Source of the DNA: Anaerolineae bacterium
GTDB taxonomy: Bacteria; Chloroflexota; Anaerolineae; Anaerolineales; UBA11579
Assembly (NCBI GenBank): GCA_004297445.1
Contig: SCUK01000032.1
Location: forward strand, 1 to 32,657
DNA length: 32,657 bases
Direction of reading: 5' to 3'
Position numbers and translations under genes: made by a program. Shown here piece after piece: positions 15,179 to 21,107 of this stretch. The stretch's first letter is position 1, and each line of letters starts with the position of its first letter. A model generated the notes under the pieces. It had not been told where the DNA came from. It did no database searches and saw only the letters and a program-made list of their open reading frames with translations.

Positions 15179-15184
15179 TTTAAT
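15179..15184 (+). promoter_or_regulatory. Leaderless-type -10 box before the 15192 gene
   Basis: TTTAAT in TGTGATTTAATC, 7 nt before the ATG at 15192 and identical in layout to the site at 14017. Confidence 0.55.
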
Positions 15185-15191
15185 CGTCTGG

Positions 15192-16019
15192 ATGACCAAG
15201 ACCGCCCCGCTGGCCGAACTGCGCGCAAACCTGCGCTGGACGCGCGCCTCCTATGCCCTGATGAGCGGCTTTGTGCTGCTCATCCTCCTCATCATGTACG
15301 TGTGGTGGCCGTTGGTGACGGAATATTTCGCGCTGTTCAACCCGGCCGTGCCGTTGTGGCGGCAACTGGACTGGCTGCTCATCAACATCTTCCTCTTCAT
15401 GAGCGTGATGATTATGGCCGGGGCGGACATCAAGACCGACCTCCCCATCATCGTCGTTGGTCTGGTGGGCGGGCTGGTGATTGAGTCATGGGGCACGCAG
15501 ACCAACCTGTGGCATTACTACACCAACGAACGCCCCCCGCTGTGGATCATCCCGGCCTGGCCCATCGCCGCGCTTTCCATTGACCGCATGGTGCGGTTCC
15601 TGCGGCTGGCAGCGCAACGCATACCGCAGGCCGCCTTTCTATGGCTGCACTGGCTCATCCTGCCCGCTTTCTTCCTACTTATGCTCTTCTTTGTTGCGCC
15701 CACCTTTGGCCGCTCGCTCACGCTGGCGGCGCTGGTATTGTGCGCGTTCCTCATCGCCACCCCCACCGATGCGCGGGTGGCCGTGTTGAACTTCATCGCC
15801 GGGGCCGGGCTGGGCTATTACCTCGAACTGTGGGGCACCACCCGGCTCACATGGATCTACTACACGCTGGAACAACCGCCGCTTTTTGCGGTGCTGGCGC
15901 ATGGCATGGCGGCCGTGGCCTTCTGGCGCGTGGTGCATTTGTATAACACTTTCAAACCGGCGCTCGTTAACCAATTAAGCAAGCTTCGAGGGGCTGGACT
16001 GGCGCTGTCATCCAAATGA
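15192..16019 (+). CDS. Polytopic membrane protein with internal repeat
   Basis: A 275-residue protein with about eight hydrophobic segments. It contains two related halves: ESWGTQTNLWHYYTNERPPL (98-117) and ELWGTTRLTWIYYTLEQPPL (212-231). Both share E-x-WGT-xxxx-W-x-YYT-x-E-x-PPL after a Gly-rich helix. Such paired Glu/Trp/Tyr motifs in membrane halves look like an enzyme or channel pore made by duplication, but I do not recognise the family. The stop overlaps the ATG of the LSDAT gene (ATGA), so the two are probably translationally coupled. The start follows a -10 box by 7 nt; the open frame extends upstream into the MarR gene and is not used. Confidence 0.75.
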   Translation: MTKTAPLAELRANLRWTRASYALMSGFVLLILLIMYVWWPLVTEYFALFNPAVPLWRQLDWLLINIFLFMSVMIMAGADIKTDLPIIVVGLVGGLVIESWGTQTNLWHYYTNERPPLWIIPAWPIAALSIDRMVRFLRLAAQRIPQAAFLWLHWLILPAFFLLMLFFVAPTFGRSLTLAALVLCAFLIATPTDARVAVLNFIAGAGLGYYLELWGTTRLTWIYYTLEQPPLFAVLAHGMAAVAFWRVVHLYNTFKPALVNQLSKLRGAGLALSSK

Positions 16020-16735
16020 CACCCACAAACGCAACCACGGTAGAGACCATTCTGGTGGCACAGACCACGCCCGGCGCGGAGATCGCCGCGCGGCTGGGGC
16101 TCAAACCGCAGCGTCCGCTGGCGCTGGTAATGGGCGGCGCGGCCGACCTGAGCGCCGAGGATGGCGCCCGCCTGGCGCGGCAGGTGCATGAGGGCCTTGG
16201 CCCGGCCCTGCAGGTTGCTGGCGCGGCGGTGATTGATGGCGGCACGGATGCCGGTATCATGGGCATGTTGAATGCCGCGCTGGGCCGCATCGGATTTAGT
16301 GGGCCTTACATTGGCGTTGCGCCGGCAGGGGTAACGTACCTGCCGGGCGAACTCCCCAACGAAGACACCTACCCCTTCGGGTTGAACCACACCCACATTG
16401 TTCAGGTGGAAGGGCAGGAATTTGGCGACGAACGCGAGCCTATGTTCTCACTGGCGGCGTATCTCGCCAGCGGCCAGCGCTCGCTGGGCATTCTGGTGAA
16501 CGGCGGGAAAGGCACACAGAAGGAAGCTCTTGAAAACGTGCGCCAGGGCCGTGAGGTCGTGGTACTGCGCGGCAGCGGCCGCCTTGCGGACGAAATCGCC
16601 GCTGCGCTGGATGCGCCGCAGCAGGCGCGCCCGGATATCCGCCAACTCATCACGCTGGGGCGCTTCACCCCCTTTGACCTGCGCAACCCGCCCAACTTCC
16701 TGCTGGATTACCTGGCCCGTAAGCTGGCCGCCTGA
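16016..16735 (+). CDS. LSDAT/SLOG domain protein
   Basis: A 239-residue Rossmann-like protein resembling the prokaryotic LSDAT (SLOG in TRPM) family. Visible are LALVMGGAADLS near 35-46, the nucleotide-loop AAVIDGGTDAGIMGMLNAAL near 69-88, LNHTHIVQVEGQEFGDER near 122-139, LGILVNGGKGTQKEALENVRQGREVVVL near 157-185 and GSGRLADEIA. SLOG proteins bind nucleotides or nucleotide-derived ligands, and in TRPM channels the domain is regulatory. Here it is coupled by ATGA overlap to a polytopic membrane protein, suggesting ligand sensing linked to that protein. The ligand and function are unknown. Confidence 0.78.
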   Translation: MTPTNATTVETILVAQTTPGAEIAARLGLKPQRPLALVMGGAADLSAEDGARLARQVHEGLGPALQVAGAAVIDGGTDAGIMGMLNAALGRIGFSGPYIGVAPAGVTYLPGELPNEDTYPFGLNHTHIVQVEGQEFGDEREPMFSLAAYLASGQRSLGILVNGGKGTQKEALENVRQGREVVVLRGSGRLADEIAAALDAPQQARPDIRQLITLGRFTPFDLRNPPNFLLDYLARKLAA

Positions 16736-16817
16736 ACGCCCCGAATTCAGACCAATCAGGTAGATATTCCCTCCAAACCGGGGACAGTTGTCCCTGAGTT
16801 TCCCCGTCGGGATTCCC

Positions 16818-16823
16818 TATAAT
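16818..16823 (+). promoter_or_regulatory. -10 box of the CuA/selenoprotein operon
   Basis: TATAAT 24 nt upstream of the ATG at 16848, the only strong promoter-like hexamer before the five-gene redox cluster. No good -35 is seen. Confidence 0.5.
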
Positions 16824-16847
16824 CAGGTATAGAAAACCGGATTGCCT

Positions 16848-17285
16848 ATGCCTTCAACCAAACGCCGCCTCGCCTTCTTCACCATCCTTGCGCTGGTACT
16901 CATCGCCGGGCTGCCTGCCTGCTCCTCCGGCGGCGCCACTCTGGACATGATGGACATGGAGCACATGCCCCAATCCGTGCAGGAGGCCCCCACCAACGTC
17001 AGCGACGCGTATCGTTTTGCTGCGGCCAATCCTGACCTGATGCAGCAATTCCCATGCTATTGCGGCTGCGGCAGCATCGGGCACACCTCCAATTACGCCT
17101 GCTACGTCTCCGGGGCCGATGCCGCCGGAAACCTGATTTTCGACAGCCATGCGCTGGGTTGCCAGATTTGCGTGGACATCACCCTGGATGTGATGCGCAT
17201 GCTGGGCGATGGCGAAGAAGTGCCGGACATTCAAGTCGTGATTGACCAGACCTACGGCCGCTATGGGCCGTCCAACCTCCCTTAA
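16848..17285 (+). CDS. PCYCGC-motif lipoprotein
   Basis: A 145-residue secreted lipoprotein. The signal peptide has a lysine/arginine start, a hydrophobic core and lipobox LPAC with lipidated Cys25. A Met-rich stretch follows (MMDMEHM, about 34-40), a pattern often seen in Cu(I)-binding proteins. The defining motif FPCYCGCGSIGH lies at 68-79 with Cys85, and CQIC at 105-108. It matches the PCYCGC-motif family of unknown function. The cluster of thiols plus methionines next to two CuA proteins suggests copper handling or delivery; this is inference. The ATG at 16848 is preferred over a TTG at 16842. It is the first gene of the operon. Confidence 0.85.
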   Translation: MPSTKRRLAFFTILALVLIAGLPACSSGGATLDMMDMEHMPQSVQEAPTNVSDAYRFAAANPDLMQQFPCYCGCGSIGHTSNYACYVSGADAAGNLIFDSHALGCQICVDITLDVMRMLGDGEEVPDIQVVIDQTYGRYGPSNLP

Positions 17286-17304
17286 CCCTGGCCGGGAATT
17301 CGTG

Positions 17305-17763
17305 ATGAACCTCAGAAGGAAGAAACTCTGGATGACCGTGACGCTGGCTGTTTTGGCCGCGGCGGTCATTTTGATTCCTGCGCCGGCGCTGGCCGCAAAT
17401 CCCATAGAGCGGTTCGTCATGGTGGAAGCCAGTCAATACGCATTCACCCCCGCAACGCTGCACGCCAACCCCGGCGATACAGTAACAATTGAACTGCACA
17501 GCGCGGATGTGGCCCACGGTATCTACGTGGAAGGCTATGGCGTTTCCGCCGAAGCCCAGCCGGGGCAGCCGGTGGCGTTCACGTTTGTCGTCACCGAGTC
17601 GGGCGTCTTCCGTCTGCGCTGCAGCATCACCTGTGGCGCGCTGCATCCCTTCATGCTGGGGCGGCTCACGGTGGGCCCGAACTGGACGCTGGCACGCGCC
17701 GCCGCGCTGGCGGGGTTGGCAGTGCTGGCCGCACCGCTGGCCGTGCGCCGGGAGACAGCATGA
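17305..17763 (+). CDS. Membrane-anchored CuA cupredoxin (CoxII-like)
   Basis: A 152-residue protein with a signal peptide (cleavage near ALA-AN, residue 30), a cupredoxin domain and a C-terminal membrane helix (about 128-146). It carries all CuA ligands: His71 (ADVAHGIY) and CSITCGALHPFM with Cys106, Cys110, His114 and Met117. CuA is a two-copper electron-transfer centre, known from cytochrome oxidase subunit II and NosZ. No oxidase subunit I is nearby, so it is a stand-alone electron carrier. Its stop overlaps the next ATG by 4 nt. The start is ATG 17305 (or the GTG just before it); longer upstream frames overlap the lipoprotein gene. Confidence 0.9.
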   Translation: MNLRRKKLWMTVTLAVLAAAVILIPAPALAANPIERFVMVEASQYAFTPATLHANPGDTVTIELHSADVAHGIYVEGYGVSAEAQPGQPVAFTFVVTESGVFRLRCSITCGALHPFMLGRLTVGPNWTLARAAALAGLAVLAAPLAVRRETA

Positions 17764-19109
17764 ACCGCGTTTCCCTCCTGCAAATCCCGTGGTTGAAAGC
17801 GGCCCTCAAGAATCGCTGGCCGCAGTTCACCATTTCCGCCCTGCTCATGGCAGGCTTCGTCTTCGCCATCGTCGCCGGGCTGGTGGGCACGCCGGTGGGC
17901 AGTCGCAATTTCGGTATCATCGCCGTATGGATCGCCTGGTGGGCAATCCTTATCCTGGCCGTCGTCCCGGTCACCGGGCGCGGCTGGTGCTCGGTGTGTC
18001 CCATCCCCATGGCGGGCGATTTTCTGCAACGCCGCTCCCTGCTTGGCCCCAACGGCGGACGAACCCGCGGGTTGAACCTGCGCCTGCCCAAACTCTTCCG
18101 CAATATCTGGTGGCAGAACGCCGCCTTCGCCCTGATGGCGATTTTCTCGGCCGCCATCCTCACCAATCCGCGCGTCACGGCCCTTGCGCTGATCATCATG
18201 CTGGTGGCTGCGATCGGCATGAGCGCGGTGTTTGAACGTCGCTCGTTCTGCAAGTCGGTGTGCCCGGTGGGCGGCTTCATCGGCCTGTACTCGCAGGTTG
18301 CGCCGCTGGAACTGCGCGTGGCGGATGCTGCGGCGTGCGCATCCTGCGCCAGCAAGGCCTGCTACAACGGCTCGGAAGCCGGCTATGGCTGCCCGTGGGG
18401 CACATTCCCCGCCGGGCTCACGCGCAACCCCGCCTGCGGCCTGTGCCTGGAGTGCCTGCGCTCCTGCCCCAATGACAACATCGTCCTGAACCTGCGGCCC
18501 TTCGCCGCTGACCTGGAAAAACCCGCCGCCCGGCTGGACGAAGCCTTCAAAGCCTTCCTGATGCTCGGCGCGGCGCTGGTGTATGCCGCCGTGTTCCTTG
18601 GCCCGTGGGGGAATCTCAAGGTCGCCGCGCTGGCCGCCGGCACCTGGCCGTGGCTGGGTTACGCCGCCGCCTTCCTGCTTATTTGCCTGGCCCTGCTGCC
18701 GGGGCTGTTCTGGGTGGCCGTGCGCCTCGCAAAACGCATGGCTCCGGCCAAGCCGCACACCGCCCGCCGCCACGACTTTGCCCAGGCCGCCGCGGCTTTG
18801 GTGCCGCTGGGGCTGGCCTTCTGGGCCGCCTTCAGCCTGTCCTTCGTGTTCGCCAACGGCTCGTACCTGCTCAACGTCCTGTCTGACCCGCTGGGTTGGG
18901 GCTGGGACCTGTTCGGCACGGCGGGCGCGGTCTGGTCTCCGCTCTACGGCAGTTGGACCGTGGCTGTGCAGGTGGGTGTGCTGGCGCTCGGCGCGTTCGG
19001 CGCGGCGCGGGTGGCCCAGCGCGCCGGGGCGCGCGGCGGCCTTCACCCGCTGCCGGTGTCCGGCTATTCGCTTGCCCTCACGGTAGTAATGATGGGACTG
19101 CTGTTATGA
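17760..19109 (+). CDS. NapH/NosR-like membrane 4Fe-4S protein
   Basis: A 449-residue protein with about eight membrane helices and several cysteine motifs of the NapH/NosR/CcoG type. These are GRGWCSVCP (77, 80) and SFCKSVCPVGG (164, 168), followed by cysteines at 193, 196, 201 and 211 and the ferredoxin signature CGLCLECLRSCP (226, 229, 232, 236). Such proteins move electrons from the quinol pool or ferredoxins through the membrane to periplasmic carriers. It sits between two CuA proteins, so transfer to CuA is likely. NosR and NapH belong to nitrous oxide and nitrate systems, but neither NosZ nor NapA is in the window. Both ends overlap neighbours by 4 nt (ATGA). Confidence 0.87.
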   Translation: MNRVSLLQIPWLKAALKNRWPQFTISALLMAGFVFAIVAGLVGTPVGSRNFGIIAVWIAWWAILILAVVPVTGRGWCSVCPIPMAGDFLQRRSLLGPNGGRTRGLNLRLPKLFRNIWWQNAAFALMAIFSAAILTNPRVTALALIIMLVAAIGMSAVFERRSFCKSVCPVGGFIGLYSQVAPLELRVADAAACASCASKACYNGSEAGYGCPWGTFPAGLTRNPACGLCLECLRSCPNDNIVLNLRPFAADLEKPAARLDEAFKAFLMLGAALVYAAVFLGPWGNLKVAALAAGTWPWLGYAAAFLLICLALLPGLFWVAVRLAKRMAPAKPHTARRHDFAQAAAALVPLGLAFWAAFSLSFVFANGSYLLNVLSDPLGWGWDLFGTAGAVWSPLYGSWTVAVQVGVLALGAFGAARVAQRAGARGGLHPLPVSGYSLALTVVMMGLLL

Positions 19110-20074
19110 AACAGGAAACCCTGGCGCGCCTCGTGGTGCTTGCGCTGGCAGGCGTGGCATCAATCCCATTGATTTCCGGGCCGCACACTCCGCTACTGCA
19201 CGCTCGGCTGGCGGAGGAAGGCGGCTGGACGCCGGACGTCCTGCATGCCGAGGCCGGAGAGCCCTTCGCCCTGCGCCTGACGTCCGACGATGTGCTGCAC
19301 GGATTCGGTGTGGGGCATACGGACATTGAGCCGGTGCTGGTCGCGCCGGGCACGGTGACGGACGTCACGCTAACCTTTGACCAGCCGGGAACCTACACGT
19401 ACTATTGCACTGTGTGGTGCGGCCTCAACCACTGGCGCATGCGCGGCATCATCGTGGTGGAGGGCGAGACACCCAGCACCGCTCCGCCGGAACCGCCGCT
19501 CTACGTTCAACTGGCCATTGACATCGACGCACCGCATCCGGCGGACGTCACCCCCGCGGTTCGCCCGGACGCGGCCAACGCGCCCGACGCCGCGGTTGAA
19601 TTCTCGTTCGAGCAGTATGCCGCCACGTCGCCGGCGCAATTGTTTGCAGAATTTAGCCGCCAGCCCGGTCTGAAAGACCTGACAGATGCCCAGCGCTGGA
19701 ATCTGGTGGCCGCGCTCTGGGCCGGCCAGACCAGCCCCGCCGCGCTGGTCGAGGGCGAAGCCATTTTCCGGCAGGAGTGCGCCGCCTGCCACGGCCAGTT
19801 GGGCGGCGGCGACGGCCTGTATGCGGAGGCCCTGGCAGAAGCGGGCGAGGCCGCGATGGATGAACTGGCGGGCACGCACGATATGATGATACAGGCGCCG
19901 CCGGACTGGCAGGACCCGGCGGTGTTGCTGGGCGCCAGCCCGGCGCTGCTGCACGGCAAAATGCTGCGCGGCGGCATGGGCACCGGTATGCCGATGTGGG
20001 GCGCGCTGTACACCGATGCGCAATTATGGAACGTGGTGGCGTATCTGTATACCTTCCAATTGAATTCACCTTGA
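19106..20074 (+). CDS. CuA cupredoxin-cytochrome c fusion
   Basis: A 322-residue exported two-domain protein. An N-terminal hydrophobic anchor (about 6-25) precedes a cupredoxin domain with the full CuA set: His65 (DDVLHGFGVGH) and CTVWCGLNHWRM with Cys101, Cys105, His109 and Met112. A Pro/Ala/Asp-rich linker follows and then a class I cytochrome c domain with CAACH at 225-229. The distal heme ligand is probably a Met in GTGMPMWG (295 or 297). CuA and heme c in one chain imply a direct CuA-to-heme relay. It starts with ATG overlapping the previous stop, so the open frame before 19106 is not used. Confidence 0.9.
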   Translation: MKQETLARLVVLALAGVASIPLISGPHTPLLHARLAEEGGWTPDVLHAEAGEPFALRLTSDDVLHGFGVGHTDIEPVLVAPGTVTDVTLTFDQPGTYTYYCTVWCGLNHWRMRGIIVVEGETPSTAPPEPPLYVQLAIDIDAPHPADVTPAVRPDAANAPDAAVEFSFEQYAATSPAQLFAEFSRQPGLKDLTDAQRWNLVAALWAGQTSPAALVEGEAIFRQECAACHGQLGGGDGLYAEALAEAGEAAMDELAGTHDMMIQAPPDWQDPAVLLGASPALLHGKMLRGGMGTGMPMWGALYTDAQLWNVVAYLYTFQLNSP

Positions 20075-20088
20075 AAGGAGAAACTGTT

Positions 20089-20556
20089 ATGGGACAACAC
20101 AAAGCCAGGAAGACCCGCCGAAACGGGCTGACGCCCGTGCAATGGGCGCTGGTTGCCGGCGCGCTGTTGCTCGGCATCGCCGCCTACCTCGGATTCAGCG
20201 GGGGCGGGACGGCAGACGGCACGCCGGCCATCGCCGTCAGCCAGGAAGTGTTTGATTTCGGCGTCGTGAAGTTCAACACCCCCCTCAGCGTCCAGGTGGT
20301 GGTGACGAACACCGGCGACGGTACGCTGCGCTTCGCGGAACAGCCCTACATTGAAGTATTGGAGGGCTGTTGACCACCCCCACTGACCATCGGTTCGATG
20401 GTCCTTCAGCCGGGCGAAAGCACCTTCATCACCACCAGTGAATTCAGCATGCACGAAGGCATGGACGGTTACCATGATTTCCGGGTGGTCCTGAAGACCA
20501 ACGACCCGGCAAATCCGGAAGTCGAAATCCGTATCCTTTCCGACTGGGTGCCGTAA
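20089..20556 (+). CDS. DUF1573-like protein with in-frame TGA, probable selenoprotein
   Basis: Read through the TGA at 20371-20373, this is a 155-residue protein with one N-terminal membrane helix (about 16-36) and a DUF1573-like Ig-type domain (EVFDFGVVKFNTPLSVQVVVTNTGDG). Codon 95 is TGA directly after Cys94, giving EGC-U-PPPL. After it the frame is intact for 60 codons with family-like content (LQPGESTFITTSEF, MHEGMDG, VVLKTNDP, LSDWVP) and ends at TAA. A 7-bp stem with a GGTTC loop begins 11 nt after the TGA, as in bacterial SECIS elements. AAGGAG precedes the ATG by 7 nt. The Cys-Sec pair suggests a periplasmic thiol/selenol redox or metal-binding role linked to the CuA proteins. A nonsense mutation is the alternative. 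Confidence 0.75.
20374..20409 (+). promoter_or_regulatory. Candidate bacterial SECIS element
   Basis: GACCATC (20385-20391) pairs perfectly with GATGGTC (20397-20403) around the 5-nt loop GGTTC. The first loop G is 18 nt beyond the TGA, within the spacing known for bacterial SECIS hairpins, which carry G/U at the loop start. CTGA and TCAG (20383-20386 and 20406-20409) give an alternative lower stem. It lies fully inside the coding sequence, as usual in bacteria. Confidence 0.7.
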
Positions 20557-20584
20557 CTCGTTATGTTGGTATTTCAGATCATGA

Positions 20585-20690
20585 TGTCATTCCGAGCGAA
20601 GCGAGGAATCTCGCGAAGGAATTCGTAGTTTCCATAATAGATTCGCCGGAAATGTGTCATCGTTGTCGAGATTCCTCAGTCAGGCAAAGC
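20585..20690. repeat. Palindromic GAGCGAAGCGAGGAATC repeat element
   Basis: Starts with TGTCATTCCGAGCGAAGCGA and GAGGAATCTC, and carries the inverse GAGATTCCTC at 20668-20677. A diverged relative begins at 31139 with TGTCATGCCGAGCGCAAGCG. It fills most of the 236-nt spacer between the selenoprotein gene and the 2-TM protein gene; no gene is seen there. Confidence 0.6.
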
Positions 20691-20792
20691 GGGTTGGGGG
20701 GCAGCCCGTTTTGCATTTAAGCCGGATGAGAATGGGCTAAATTCCGGTAGCCGATGCCCGTTTTCAGGTGTAGAATGCTCTCCGGACGCATT

Positions 20793-21050
20793 ATGGTCAA
20801 CTTGGAACTCTCTCCGGCGGAACGCAAACTTGTCGCCATCCGGCGCAAGATTCACCCGCACATCTACAAGCTCAAGTACCTGGGCGCGGCGATGGTCATC
20901 TTTGGCGCCGCCGGGCCGATGATGATTTTGATGAAGATGTTTGAGAATACGCTGTCCATCAACATGTTTGTCTTTATGTGCATCGTGATGGGGCCGATTG
21001 TCTTCATTATCGGCTACGTGTACGACAACGGCTACGTGCGCGCCCCGTAA
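20793..21050 (+). CDS. Small two-TM protein of unknown function
   Basis: An 85-residue protein with a basic, amphipathic N-terminus (SPAERKLVAIRRKIHPHIYKLKY) and two hydrophobic segments (about 30-48 and 57-74). No family is recognised. The ATG at 20793 was chosen because a TAGAAT box lies 16 nt before it and the longer open frame starts inside low-similarity sequence. It is followed by a strong terminator. The repeat element upstream separates it from the redox operon. Confidence 0.55.
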   Translation: MVNLELSPAERKLVAIRRKIHPHIYKLKYLGAAMVIFGAAGPMMILMKMFENTLSINMFVFMCIVMGPIVFIIGYVYDNGYVRAP

Positions 21051-21076
21051 GCCATTTCTGCTTGTGCCGTGTTCTT

Positions 21077-21104
21077 AAAGCATCCCGGTCGTCGGGATGC
21101 TTTT
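21077..21104. terminator. Bidirectional rho-independent terminator
   Basis: AAAGCATCCCG and CGGGATGCTTT form a perfect 11-bp stem with a 5-nt loop, followed by TTTT on the plus strand and preceded by A residues that serve the minus strand. It separates the convergent 2-TM gene and the GT39 gene. Confidence 0.85.
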
Positions 21105-21107
21105 GAT

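Noticed and set aside
20371-20373. TGA read as Trp or Cys by a recoded genetic code
   Set aside because: TGA ends many other genes here normally (for example DCC, CuA and GNAT genes), so the standard code is in use.
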